Shown: positions 1 through 11,891 of the stretch, one piece after another
Numbering within the stretch: position 1 is the stretch's first letter
How the letters are laid out: each line of letters opens with the position of its first letter
From: Nannochloropsis oceanica
Taxonomy: Eukaryota > Sar > Eustigmatophyceae > Eustigmatales > Monodopsidaceae
Length of the DNA stretch: 64,000 bases
Direction of reading: 5' to 3'
NCBI GenBank assembly: GCA_004519485.1
Contig: CP038114.1
Coordinates: 804,654 to 868,653 of the forward strand
The notes under the pieces: generated by a model
What the model was told of the DNA's origin: nothing
What the model saw: only the letters and a program-made list of their open reading frames with translations
The model's database searches: none
Made by a program: the position numbers and the translations under genes

Positions 1-1740
1 CCGCCCTCAAGGAATACAGCCACCTTCTCGGCATGGGTCCACAGCTGGCCAAAGCCGATCTTGCCATTCGCGGGGCAGGTACGATCTCCTTCTCTCCCTC
101 CCTCCCTCCCTCCCTCCCCCCCCTCCCTTCTTTCCCTCCTCCTTTCCACCTTTCCCTCCCTCCCTCCCTCCCTCCCTTTCCCCCTCCTTTTCCCCCAGGC
201 GAAGTTCTTGGATATGAACAAAGCGGTGACAAAGGCAGTGGTGTGGGCTATGACGTTTATATGGACATGCTGGCCGAGGCCCTGCTGAAAGGTATGGATG
301 TGTCTCCCTCCCTCCCTCCGTCCCTCCCTCCCTTCCTCCCTCCCTTCCTTCCTCATTTCAATTCCACTCACTCATCTCCACACATGCTTTTCCTCCCTCC
401 CTTCCTCCCTCCCTTCCTCCCTCCCTAGTCCGGGGAACGGCCATCGAGCCCACGCCATTCACCGACATAAACCTCATGGACGGCCAGCCCACCAATCAAG
501 GTGTGGGAGGGAGGGAGGGAGGAGGGAGGAAGGGAAGGATGCCTCTTTGGTGAAATGACTGTACTAACACACCCCTCCCTCCCTCCCCCCCCTCCCTCCC
601 TTCAGTCCTCTCCGCCTCCTTTCTCCCTTCCTCCTTTTTCCCCAACGAGGAGACGCGGATGGCGGAGGTAGAAGAAGCGCGCTTGGCGCCCACCTTCAAA
701 CATCTGAGGGTATGTTTCCTGCCCTCCCTCCCTCCCATCCTCCCATCCGCCCTCCCTCTCTCCTTCCACCAGCCGTGGAGGGTGACGTGTCACTCCTCCT
801 CTCCCTCATTCTCTCATTTATTCCTTCCTCCCTCTCCTTCCCTCCCTCTCCCCCCTCTTCCCTCAGGACCTGCACAAGCGGTGGAGGGTGACATATCACT
901 CCTCCTCCCCCCATACGCCCCTCCCCCGTGCCGTTCGCATGTTTTTCATTCGTTTAAATCTGTTGCTAGCCTGTCGTATCCTGAGCGGTGAAACGCTCGC
1001 GCTGATCAAGCCGACAGGTCAGGAGGGGAGAGAGGGAGGGAGGGAGCTTTCGCTTTCCCTCATCATTGTCAGCACACTCCCTGCACATGCCTCTCCGTTC
1101 GTCTTTCCCGCCTCTCTGATTTTGCCCTCAGCGTTCACTTGCGTCCTGTCTCCCAACTCTGTTACTCACCTCCCTCCCTTCCTCCCTCCCTCCTTCCCTT
1201 CCTCCCTCGCCCCCACAGAGGACTCTCGTCCTCGCCTCATCCTCGTCACGCGCAATCTCCTCTCCTTTCACTGGGATGCCCTCTCCTCCGCCCTCCCTTC
1301 CTCCCTCTCCCCCTCCCGCCATCCCTCCCAGCGGCGACACGCCAACCTTCGACGGGATGTTTATTTTCGGGAGGGAGTGATGGAACGGGAAGAGGAGGAG
1401 GAAGGGAAAGAAGGGGTGGACAAGGTCAAGAAGCGAGGGTGCATCATTATGGAGCTCCGGGACGAGACGCTGGCGGCTGAAACGGCATTGAGCGTTTTCG
1501 TGCCCTTAGCAGAGGTACGAGGGTCCTTCCTTCCCCCCCTCCCTCGCTCCCTCCCTCCTTCCAAATTCTCGACCTTTACCGCCTCCACCTATTTCTGATT
1601 TTTCACCTATTTCTTTCGTTTCTTCCCGCTAGGTCATTCTTGATCAACGACGAGGTCTTGCAGAGCGAATAGGACAAGGGAGGAAAGGCCAGGCAGCAAA
1701 AGCAGGGGGAGGAGGAGAGGGAGGGAGGGGAGGGCGGTGA
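1..1740 (+). CDS. mfd: Transcription-repair coupling factor (Mfd/TRCF), C-terminal part
   Basis: Partial gene; the 5' end lies outside the window. Exons by splice phase: 1-78, 199-291, 429-500, 606-709, 867-1017, 1219-1514, 1633-1740, all phases closing. The first exons encode ADLAIRGAGEVLGYEQSG and GVGYDVYMDMLAEALLK, the end of the helicase/translocase core of Mfd (RecG relatives share part of this motif). The next encode LSASFLPSSFFPNEETRMAE and the KHLRDLHKRW region, as in the C-terminal TRCF domain. Mfd displaces stalled RNA polymerase and recruits UvrA. In algae and plants the bacterial-type protein is nuclear-encoded and usually assigned to the plastid, but the targeting region is not visible here. 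The last 12 residues are Gly/Arg-rich low complexity. The intron before exon 5 carries an imperfect copy of that exon's middle. Confidence 0.85.
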
Positions 1741-2344
1741 CCACTTTGATGAGGGGAAGGCTCAAGGGCAGGGCGGATTGACAAAAATTCTTGGGGAAAG
1801 AAAAACAATCAAAATACGGCGATTACAACAAAAGCAACCACAACGACAACAAAAACCGCACATCACACAAAGTAAGATAAGAAAATTGAGGATGAAAAAG
1901 AGCAAGGGCGCGGATTGTGATATTGATGTTGATACACTCTTGATTTCGTTTTTCTCAAGCTCATACCTTTTCCTGACGCTCCTTCTCTTTCTGACCATAA
2001 ACGTTGTTACCTTCCAGCCCACTCACCCGTCAACCTCCGCGTGGCTGAATTTGAAATTTGACTTTTGACCGTGGAAAAACGTTGCACGAGAGAGGAGGTT
2101 TTCGTCTTGTTGCCGTGCAGCAGGCAGCTCGATTAGTATTTTTACGGTCCGTTGCATGATGGACACACGCTAATCTGTTTGTAGTTGGTCTAGCTCGTGA
2201 ATTGATTATTTTACATTGTTTTTGGTCGCGAATTGTGTGTGCGTCGCACGCCTTTCCTTCCCGACCCAAATCTCACGTCACTCCACTGCACACAGAGACA
2301 CACCATCTTCCACCGTCCAGCACTTTGTTTGCAGCAGCAATACC
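1741..2344. other. Intergenic, Mfd to His-rich gene
   Basis: No convincing gene. It holds the mfd 3' UTR and the promoter/5' UTR of the next + gene. It is less pyrimidine-rich than the introns, and no TATA box stood out. Confidence 0.5.
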
Positions 2345-4697
2345 ATGCCTAACACCTCTAATGAAAGTGGCTCGAATGCCTTAAACAAGAAGCAGCTCCT
2401 TCTCATCGTCCTGGGCGGAGCCGTGGGTCTCTTCGCCCTCACCACCACCACAACGCCTCTCTTATCCACGCCTTCATCGCCCTGGGTCAACCGTTCCCTG
2501 CGCCGCCGCCAGCTTAGCCATGCTGGGGTAGGTCTCAATTTTATTATGTGAAATAATGGTACTATCTCCCTCTGCTTAATTGCAGCGCAGTCCTCCTCAC
2601 CAATTCTCCACGCCTTCCCTCCCCTACCCCATCCCAACATTCATGAAACAGCCCCTGGAGCGCGTAGGCAAGGCCCTCGATCACGCACTGAAACCACGAT
2701 TTGGCAAACATAAGGGTAAGGACATCGGCGGCAACTGGGTGCACAAGGCCGTGGGCGACAGCGAAGGTCTTAGCCGGCCGGACCTGGGCATGATGCTGGC
2801 TGGCGAGAATCCTGCTGAGCCGAATCAGGCAAACGACTCGGTACTGCATTTGGGTGGAGGACTTCGCAATGACCCGATTGTCAAGGCCGTTCAGGTACAG
2901 TTGGAAGAAGATCATGTACCGGTGGGCCTGTCGTGTATCCTGTCGTGCACTGGGTTGACCGTTTGCCCTGTTAAAGGTCACCTTTCCTTCTCTACACGAT
3001 ACTAAACGGACTCACAACTCAAAATTCGTGAAATACACTCTTCATAGGATCGTCATAATCCGCACTCTTCCCGTCAGCTAGAGTATATTAAGGCCCTCCC
3101 TCCCACATTTAGTGCCACGCCTGCTACGCCCAATCAGATGGTTCCCGTCGACCAAGTAAACGGCAACGGCGGTGCCAAGGACAACAACAAGGCCAAGAGC
3201 GTCAAGGTGCCTGGGCATGACAAGAGTCACAAGAAAGTCCATGGGCACGAAGAAGAATTGGATCACCTCCACAAGCACGGACATGGCCAAAAGAAGAAGA
3301 AACACGTCAATCCCCTGGTGGTGGCTCACCTGTACTCAAAGAAAAAGGCCCTGCAGGCGGCTCACAAGATGGAGAAGGCTGTCCTCAAAGCCAAGGGTAA
3401 GAAGCTCCACTACGAGCTCGAAAAGAAGAGCAAGGAGATGCACCGCGACATTGCCAAGGCAGCCCACGGTCACGCTGCCCATATCAAGAAGACGAAGAAG
3501 CAGGCAGAGGCCAAAGCCGCCCACGTTGCCCATGCTGCTCATGCTGTAGCCCATGCCGTCCATGAGACCCACAATGTCGACCACCTCCACCGTGCTCTCC
3601 AACCGGGGCAGAATCTATCCGAGGAGGATAAAGAGAAGCTTCGTATGATTGCTCGGTAAGTTGCAAGGGCAGAAGGGTAGAGAGTACCGAGTGGGATGAG
3701 AATCTATATGCATGCCTGTCTTTGTTATCACACGTGAGTACACTTAAGCTATTTTCTACGAATTAGTGAAGCTGCGCTCAAGGTCCTGAAGGATGCTGCC
3801 CAGGATGCGGGATTCGACGCGGCACTGCTGGCCGAAGCCGAAGAGGAGGCTGAAGCTGCGGCTGGTGCCAAGGCAGAGAACTATGAGGAAGAGGAGATCG
3901 AGGAGGCCTTGGCGGACTTGCTGAATCTGGATGGCCTGCTTCTTTTGAGTAAGCCCGCCATCTCTTTCCTTGACCGTGTTCAGGTGACAAATGATACAAT
4001 TGCCAACACATCGAAAGTTACCGACGCTACTACCTCTGACACGCCCTTGATCCAAGACATGCTTTTGGCCCTGCGCGACACGAATATGACGGCGACGGAG
4101 GCGGAGCGCTTGCGGTCCGAGGCGCGAACGGCCGCCATACAAGCCATTCGGGATGTGGCTCGGGAAGCCGGGATTGAGGATCGAATCCAAGACGATATGA
4201 GCCTCGAGAATTTGTTCAAAAACATTGCTGCGGCTGCAAACTCGGGCGGGCCTGCCGTGACTACTGGAGATGCCTCGGCGGCCACGCCGACGGGTAATCG
4301 TATGCTGCACCATGAGTTGGATCACAAGGATAAAAATGATGGATATATGGGTGACCGCCAGCTCGCAGGGCGATGGTCCTACGATGATGAGAAGACACAA
4401 GCTCCTGAACACGGGTGGGACGAGGCGTACTTTCATGAGGGAAGGGCTGGCGGTCGCCGCAGTTATGAAGACTACAACAAGCACGGCACGCACGGGAGCT
4501 TGGGTAAGCACGGGTACTTGAGCGACAATGAAAGTAGTGATGAGCATGACCGACAATTGTGGAACTACTACAGCAGCGGGCGAAAGATGGGGGGCCGAGG
4601 GGAATCGGACGAGGAGGATGAGGCATTCGGGGAGGATGATTTCTTTGCTGAAGCCCAGCGGCGACACCATGGGAAGCAAGGACATCACTTTCATTAA
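2345..4697 (+). CDS. His-rich, signal-anchored protein with repeated helical module (unknown function)
   Basis: Four exons (2345-2527, 2586-2894, 3048-3655, 3767-4697), 676 aa, phases closing. A hydrophobic segment near residues 18-36 (LLLIVLGGAVGLFALT), after a Lys pair, suggests a type II anchor or uncleaved signal. The centre is Lys/His/Ala-rich with many HxHxH and AAHA patterns; the C-terminus is acidic then His-rich. Two copies of an about 30-residue helical module are visible, beginning LSEEDKEKLRMIAREAALKV and MTATEAERLRSEARTAAIQA, each followed by a (R/K)DxAxxAG turn. The same module occurs in the 971-aa protein at 14751-17666, so the two are paralogues. Basic clusters such as RRRQL, DRQLAG and DRQLW precede module boundaries and could be processing sites (inference). 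No known domain is recognised. His-rich acidic composition would fit metal binding or a cell-surface role, but nothing proves it. Confidence 0.75.
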
Positions 4698-5176
4698 GCA
4701 AAATAGGTTAGCAACTGTATGACATCATATCCCTCCTTTGTCTCATGTATATCGTAAGTGAATAAGCCGAGCAAGATAATTTCGAAGTAGCTCTGCTGCC
4801 GTTTGCAAATGGCCCTCTATATCCCGCCATCATCGCCATATCATCGTCATCTTGTCAGTGTCATACACCATTATTATTTGTCCTTGAGACGATGTATGAA
4901 AATTCGATCTGCTCTGATCGTTCATGCACCGGAGTGTGTGTGGATAAGGGAAGATTAGATGCAAATCTACCAGAGAAGGAAGGTGAGGGGACATGGAAAA
5001 TCACAAGGGAAAATTCAGTACGAAAGTGGAGACAAAGGTAAAAGAGAAACAAAAAATAAGAAGTTTGATTTAGAATTTTCCTATTACAGTTGAGAGAATC
5101 AGTTCCCTTGCACCACCTCTTGTCCCAATTTTCGCTTATCCACATTCACGGCCCCATTTTTTTTCATCTAAGTTGC
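4698..5176. other. Convergent 3' region
   Basis: Intergenic space between two converging genes. It is AT-richer than the surroundings and holds their 3' UTRs; no gene is seen. Confidence 0.5.
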
Positions 5177-5797
5177 TCAACTTGTCATAGCCCCATCCAC
5201 ATCCCTCTTCACCTTCTCTTCGTCATTTACATTACTCTCCTTTGCCATCGTCGGTTTAAGCCTTTCCCCCTCCTCTCTTCCCTCCTTTCTTCCTCCATGT
5301 TCGAATCGATCTACGGCCTCCTCTAACGCCACGGCCAGACGAGTGAGGGCGTCCATCCACGTGCTCGGCCTGTCCTCCAAGCGACGAAAAAATCCACGAA
5401 GACCACGTCGATGAAGAGGATCAGATAAATCGTTGGTGTTGCTGGTTTTGTTGACGGTATTATCAGAGGAAACGGCAGGAGCGGTGGCATTGACAGCGAT
5501 TTGAGCTGGTGAGGCCGCTACCATACTTGCCGTCGCATCTCCAACTGCTGCTGCCGCTGCGATGATTCCTGTGAAAATGTCACCTGTGGTAGCAGTCGTT
5601 CCTGCTGTCATCGCTGCGTTGCTTGATGATGCTGATGGCAACCCTGTTGCCACCCCGTCCTCAGCAGAGAAAAAGGGGAGGATGGATTCGGTCTCGTAGC
5701 TCACAGGGTTTTTCTGGACTGGCACAGCAGTGGGTGTAGCGGCTGAAGTGGCAGAAATCTGCAAGGGATCGGTATTTTGGCTATGGAGAGGAACATA

Positions 5798-5847
<50 letters not shown>

Positions 5848-6283
5848 GGCTCCTGTTGATAGAATCATTAAAAACCATAACCACTACCGCCAAAACACCC
5901 AGCAAGAGAGCCATGGAAAGGATCAGGAGAAGAGCGGCACTTCGCTTGCTGTAGCCATCTGATTCAGAATTGTTAGTAATGCCAGATGCAGGGACAAAGG
6001 TTGTGATCGAGGTCTGGGAAGCTTGATGATGGCAGGCAGGCGTCGACTTCTTCGTGCTGTGGTGTTGCTGACGATTCATCAAATTTCCCTCCACGATAAA
6101 CACTATTTCTTCGTCCTCCCCCTCGGTCTCTTCGCAGTATGTAGAGTTGGTATCCCCCTCGAAATTTTCATCCTCGCCACTGCAGGCCGGTTGGTGGTGC
6201 GGGGGGAGCTGATACACGACTTCCTCCTGCGAGTGGGAGGCGTGCTGCAACGAGGCCGCCTCGTCTGCCTCGTCTCGTGGCAT
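5177..6283 (-). CDS. Single-pass membrane protein with acidic N-terminus and poly-Ser tract
   Basis: Intronless, 368 aa from the ATG at 6283. The open frame extends 83 codons upstream, but that part looks like 5' UTR. This start gives an acidic soluble N-terminus (MPRDEADEAASLQ) without a signal peptide. One strong transmembrane segment (about residues 115-138, LLLILSMALLLGVLAVVVMV) follows a Lys/Arg pair. Immediately after it comes a run of about 15 Ser encoded by an AGC repeat, then an Ala/Thr/Ser-rich stretch with several N-x-S/T sites, consistent with an extracytoplasmic mucin-like side. Near the C-terminus is HRRGLRGFFRRLEDR, a basic cluster like those in the neighbouring His-rich proteins. 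Not recognised as a known family. It is divergent from the 6701 gene. Confidence 0.65.
5797..5846. repeat. (CTG)n microsatellite in exon
   Basis: About 17 CTG units. On the minus strand they read as AGC and encode the poly-Ser run of the 5177-6283 gene. Length polymorphism would stay in frame. Confidence 0.9.
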
Positions 6284-6700
6284 TGCGCCAGGAGTCACTG
6301 TGTGGTGTATTCGTGGGATATATTCGCAGCGAGGCTGAGTTGGTGGGATAGAGGCGCTAGGCAAGATACATCCGCAATAAATAAAACGATATGTGGAGGG
6401 GTAAGTGATGGAGGCCTTGTGTGTAACGTTTTTCGTTTGAAATCCTCCGCCGTTGAAGAGCGCGCGAGGCTTAACCGCCGGCCCATTGTGGGGCGGTCGT
6501 CTCCCGTCATATGGCTGCAGGTTAGCCAGCAAGCGTATTCCTTATCCCTGATGCAATTTCACACGTGATTTGTTAAGGACATATTTCCATCCCTACGTAT
6601 ACATCTATATGACCTCACTGACTGATCTGTTTTCTCCTCTCACACATCGCACGACATGCAAATTTCTCTTTGCCAAGCCGCGAGAATTCATAAGATACCC
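6284..6700. promoter_or_regulatory. Divergent promoter region
   Basis: 417 bp separate the start codons of the - gene ending at 6283 and the + gene starting at 6701. It must contain both promoters; no TATA box was identified with confidence. Confidence 0.4.
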
Positions 6701-9700
6701 ATGTCATCGTCTCGTCAGAAAAGGCTGCGGCCGCGGGCCTGGGCATGCTCCTGCTTTCTTATCCTAGATCACCTCGTGGTTTGTTCGTCATCCCCAGTGT
6801 CTTTGTCGGGGTGAGTGTGGAAAAGAAGGAGAACGAAAAAGAACGGGATATGCACCTCTCTCCTTCTTCGCCTTGATTCATACCTCGACTTAACCCTACA
6901 TAAACAGCACCCCCGCTTTCATGAAGGAAGAGATGGACATATCTTTCATTCCTTCATCATCTCTCCTCGACCTAACCCACGAATCGAAAGCTGCTTACCT
7001 CTCCTTTCCCCCCAAGCTCTCTCCTTGGGAAGATGATCCTGTCGTACTCGTCACTGGGCCTAGCGATGACAACAGCCGAGAAGAAGATAGAAACACTATC
7101 GCTATCGACCAAGACCTTCAATTTAATAAGCACGACGACGACAGCAGCCCTTCCATTCCGCCTGATGACCCTAACTCCTCCCGCTCCTGGCGCTCACGCT
7201 GGCGAATGGAATCGCGCTACGCGGATTTGGCCGTGGCGAAGAGTGACTACCCTTTTTGCGCCTGGGATGCCACAACGGACGAAAGTATTTACACGCCCTT
7301 GCTGCTGGATCCAAATGCTGTGTACCAGCCGCAAGTGCTTTCCTTTGCTGCCCATCCGGATAGGGTGTACAAGGTAGCAACGAGGGAGGGAGGGAGGGAG
7401 GGAGGGAGGGAGGGAGGGAGGGAGGGAGGGAGGGAGGGGAGGGAGTGGAGGGAGAGAGAAGTGTGGGTTTAAGATAAAAAAATTGCTTTTCCGAGCTTCT
7501 CTAAATGGAGTGACAACCCACATCATGTCCGCGAGCTGCGAATGGTGCTGTTCGCCTCCATCTTCAATCCGCCCCCTGACCCCTCCCTCCCTCCCTCCCT
7601 CCTTCCCTCCCTCCCTCCCTCCCTCTCCCAGGTCTCGGCGGCGTTCCCTAAGGTGATTTACTTTTCCTACCAGAGCTACACCTTGAGAGGGCTTCCTCTC
7701 ACCTCCCTATCCGACCGGCATATCTGGCCAAGCAGCGGGAAGAACCCGTACAGGGAGGAAGCGAGGGAGGACGAGAAGGGCACGTACGACATTCACGTGA
7801 CGCGCGAAGGTAGGTAGGCATGTAGGGAGGGAGGGAGGGAGGGAGGGTGAGAATTGGGAAGAAAAGTATAAAAAGCAAGGGGAGTGACCACGAAGGGTGG
7901 GAAGTGCGGTATCGATGGGAGGCGCGGGGTCAGAGAGGGACAGAAGGAGGGAGGAAAAGAAGCCTTTTGCCATCTTGAAGCTTACTCCACAAACTCATTT
8001 CGCGCTCTTTCTTCTTCCTTCCCTCCCTCCCTCTCTCCCTTCCTTCTTCCCCCTCCTTATCTCCTCCCCCCCCTGAAGGAAACAAGGGCTGGGCGAACGA
8101 GGTTCGGGGTTTGCGCGAAGACAGAACCAACGGCACTCGGACGCCCTACACTCGCGTAGTGGTAGGGGGGGAGGGAGAAAGGGAGGGAGGTTGAGAACGA
8201 TTCCCAAGGGGTAGCATACGTACTTAAGGGCTTAAGAGTGATGAGCTCCCACCAATTCTGTCCTTGGCATTCAACGCTCTTATCTCTTTGATCTCATGCC
8301 CTCTTCTCCCGTCCCTCCTTTCCTCCCTCCTCCCCTCCCTCCCTCCCTACTTGCCGTTGCACGTCATCGCAGGCTGGACCCGCTTTTTTCGGATACTGAC
8401 CATTCCTCCCTTTCTATCTCCCTCCCTCCCTCCCTCACTTCCTCCATTAGGACTTCCTTGAGAATCTCTCCATCCTCATGCTTCGATTCTACACACCCGA
8501 GCAGCCCCCCAGTGTCTGGGGAGGGGTGGCCCCACCTGTGATTACATACAGCGGTGAGGAGGGTGATGGGGAGGGAGGGAGGGAGGAGAGGAGGGAAGAA
8601 CAGCCTGCGCCTCTGCAATGAGGAGTGAGGGAGGCAGGGAGGGAGGGAGGGAGGGAGGGAGGAACGGCATGTGCCACACACACATTTTGATACCCTCAGT
8701 ACGTGACACTTACTACTCTCCCTCCATCGCTCCTTCTCTCCCCTTTTCCCACCCGCAGATGACGATGGCAAAAACTGGACGGAACTCAAGCCCTGCACGG
8801 ATGCAACCCGCTACTTATTTAACAAGGCCATGAAACAGATAGGTATGAAGGGAGGGAGGGAGGGAAGGAAGGAGGGGGGAGGTGGGGGGCGCATTGAAAA
8901 CGCACAATTGTCTGGCTCCTCGCCACACCGACCTCTCATGGTCAATCAACGCCCTCCCTTCCTCCTTTCCTCCCTCCTTCCCTCCTCTCTCTCTTAAGGA
9001 CTGAAGCGGCCGTGAGTCCTCCTATCGCTCTGATTAGCACCGTCATGGTTGCCGTACCTTGCTCACCCTCCCTCCCTCCCCCACCTCCCACATTCCTCAG
9101 GCTGGAGCGGCTACGAGCTCCATGATTTATTCCTCCACTCTCAATGGTACCGCCTGCGTTCGTGTGATTTATTGGGCGTGCCGGAAGCCGACACCCCGAC
9201 GCTCCTCCCCAGCATCAATCTCGACGGGCCCGGCAGTGCGTCTTACGTCCCGTACGCCAACTACGATTCTTCATATCTGCATTGGTGCACGGATGGACGC
9301 CAAGTACGTGTGTATGGGTGTTTGTGGGACGTTTTCTTTTAGAAGCTTTTTATTGCCCTTCCAGCTCCCTTTTGTGTGCTCCTGGATTGGGGTCGCGCTG
9401 TTTTTGACCGCCTTCCTCCCCCTTCCTTCCCTCCCCCTTTCCTTGTTGCCTTCCAGCTGGGCAAAGATTTTGTTATGGTCATCGAAGGAACAGCGCCTTT
9501 GACGGCCACTGGTCTTTTTGAGGGGACAAGGCAAGTGTGGAATGTGTCAAGTTACAGCGTCAGGTAGGGAGGACGCAGGGAACTACGGAGAAGGGTCAAA
9601 ATACGCGATATCGTCATCTGCCTTCCTCTCTCCCTTCTTCCCAACCCCCCGTCGTCCTCACTGCCTAAGACCTGCATCTGCTCAAGACCAGCTCCTCTAC

Positions 9701-10597
9701 ATTTGTCCATGGATCATCCACAGCTTAACTCCTCTCTCCCTTCCTTCCTTCCTTCCTCCCTTCCTCCCTCCCTTCCATCCTCCCTCCCTGCCTCCCTCCC
9801 TCTGTCCTTTCCATATTAAGGTACTGGGGATTCGCCGCCGCCGACATTTTTCTCCCCGGGCCGACCTACAGCAGCATCACGGCCACGGAGATGGAGGCAT
9901 TTTATGGAGGGGAAGGGTGGGACCGACGCTACAAGATCCTGGGGGCACGCTCCAGAGAAGTGGCAAAGGTACGAATGGTCTCGCCCCTCCTTCCCCCCCT
10001 CGTTCCCTGCGTCTCTTTTATCCCCCATTTCACTTCCTCCCCTCCCTTCCGCTCCAATTTTTCCCTTTTAGGCGTGTGGTCTCGACGACCCCGGAGCACT
10101 CTTGCTTCCCTTTCGGAACGACAAGCTCAACAACAATCCACCTGCCATCCCTGCCGTCATCGAGAGAGAGATGCTTCCCACTCATATCGCCACCAACCAA
10201 CCTCCGGAAGTTCAGTCTATCGATTACGTGACGGCTAATTGCAAAAAGGTAGGTAAGGAGGGACGGAGAGAGGAGGGAGGGAAGGAGAGGAGAAAAGGAG
10301 GGAGGGACTAGACATGCACTTGATCGTTATCCTAATTTCTCCTCTTATTTTTCTTTCTCAGGAAAACGGGTGCCATGACAGCGCCTACATGGAGGCCGCC
10401 CTTCAAGAGCAGTACCCCTCACTCAAGGTACGTCCCTCCCTCCCTCCCTCCCTCCCTCCCTCCTCCCTTTCTACCTACCCTCCTTCCCTCCGCCCTTCTC
10501 TCCCTAGGTGTATACCTGCGATATGGGGACGGGGATTGCCACCCCCTTCGTCTATGAGCCCTACCGAAGAGACAGGATACGTGGTTCGATGTGGTAG
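6701..10597 (+). CDS. Secreted protein of an uncharacterised conserved family
   Basis: Twelve exons: 6701-6810, 6908-7373, 7632-7809, 8079-8161, 8451-8553, 8759-8842, 9101-9303, 9457-9530, 9821-9968, 10072-10248, 10362-10427, 10508-10597. The product is 593 aa and every phase closes. The N-terminus (RPRAWACSCFLILDHLVVC) fits a signal peptide. The ordered body contains AAFPKVIYFSYQSYTLRGLP, SLSDRHIWPSSGKNPY, LSILMLRFYTPEQPPSVWGG and PPVITYSDDDGKNW. These recall, from memory only, proteins of unknown function in actinobacteria and protists that share a YxSFQxY...L.D..I.P..GS.NPF pattern. The C-terminal half has several Cys and ends in a short basic tail. The intron 9531-9820 starts with GC (GCAAGT), a GC-AG intron required by the frame. 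No enzymatic residues can be assigned. Confidence 0.8.
7383..7440. repeat. (GGGA)n tract after a splice donor
   Basis: Near-perfect GGGA run just inside the intron 7374-7631. A matching CCCT run sits at 7583-7626 just before the acceptor. Confidence 0.9.
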
Positions 10598-11891
10598 AGG
10601 GAGGGAAAGGGCATTTGAGGATTCTGAATGTAAATTTAATTACAAAGTGCCTGTGATAGATAACCAAACACAATAGAAAATGAAGACTAGGTTAGGGTTA
10701 CGAATATGATCGGCACGATCTGACCCGAGAACGCCGATTGTTCCGGGTATTGTCCCACGTTGAGAGTCGACAGTACGCAGCACGTGGCTTCAACAGCGCA
10801 AGCAAGGGGACAATCTGCCCCTGTTTTTTTTTTGAATGCACGAGCGTACCCTCTGTCGGGGCCAATGCTTTGGGGGGAAATGAATCGTTGCCATAAGTAT
10901 GTAGCCGTTGCGTTTTGAGAATCTTATTCTGACTCTCCCACTCGCTGTCTCGACAATACCTTGCCAAAATTCTTGGTCCGCCATGAGCCTCTACGTGTAC
11001 AATCGAAGCCTGGAGGGAACCTAAACACCAGCTCCCAGGATATGGCGAATGATAATGAAGTCTTGTCTCCTGAAGCTTTATGCGGGGTCATTGTCTCTTT
11101 TGTTTTCTTTGTGTCTTCCCTTGTCTCTTTGATTGATTTTTTACTTCTCAGTACTCAGCGTTCTCTCGCTCGTTTTCTTTGTTTGCCCTACAGGTAATTG
11201 AATTGGCGGTTGTCCAATACCACGTCCATTAACCTTAATCTTTCCCTCCCTTCATTTCCCCTCCTTTGTGCAACCTTTCCCCTCCCTCCGTTCACTAGAA
11301 ACAGCAGTAAGAAAAGGAGAGGTCTAATGCTCATCCCTCGGATTCTTATCCAGCGTTCGTAACCCAAAATTTGCATCAGCCTGCGTCACCTTCGCGTCTG
11401 CTTCCTGGGATACATTCATCAATATCCACCATCCATCCACACATGATCCTCCTTCGTTCCCTCCCGCCCCATCCACGTACGCACGTTCGATCCGCCCGCC
11501 GCTTTCTAGAACTTGAGGCTTCGTTGACTCGTTGGCGATCTTGGAGGAAGGGAGGAAGGGAGAGAGGGAGAGAGGGAGGAAGGGAGGGAGGGAGGGAGGG
11601 AGGGAGGGAGGATGACTGAGAAAGGAGAAGGAAGGTAGGAAGGAGGGAAGGAGGGAGGGGAGGAAGGGAGGACTTGTGTCACGTCTATATCTAGCTTGCT
11701 TTTGTCCCCTCCTGCCTTCCCTCCCTCCCTCCTTCCGTCTCTCTCTTTCTCAATGTCTGGCTTTGGTAATCCCTACCTCCTTCCAGCACTCCGACGTCAA
11801 AATCCAAAGCCCTACAGAACAAGAAAGGAATAAAAGGCGTGGTTAGGCAATTCTCTTTCCTCCCTCCCTCCCTTCCTCCCTCATCTCGGAG
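10598..11891. other. Intergenic region; small ORF only
   Basis: Convergent 3' flanks. The only protein-like stretch is a 51-codon ORF at 11042-11197 (+), with one hydrophobic helix and a basic C-terminus. Nothing supports its expression, so it is left unannotated. A GGGA tract fills 11540-11670. Confidence 0.4.

Noticed and set aside
33-8541. Numerous ORFs made of SLPP or GREG repeats on both strands
   Set aside because: CCCT/GGGA tracts contain no stop codon in any frame, so they create open frames by themselves. Most overlap introns of the annotated genes.
8999-9012. Possible 13-nt micro-exon (GACTGAAGCGGCC) between exons 6 and 7 of the 6701-10597 gene
   Set aside because: Including it breaks frame; direct joining of 8842 to 9101 keeps phase and reads QIGWSGYEL.
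10685-10705. Telomere-like AGGTTAGGGTTACG
   Set aside because: A single imperfect repeat in the middle of a gene-bearing contig; no array.
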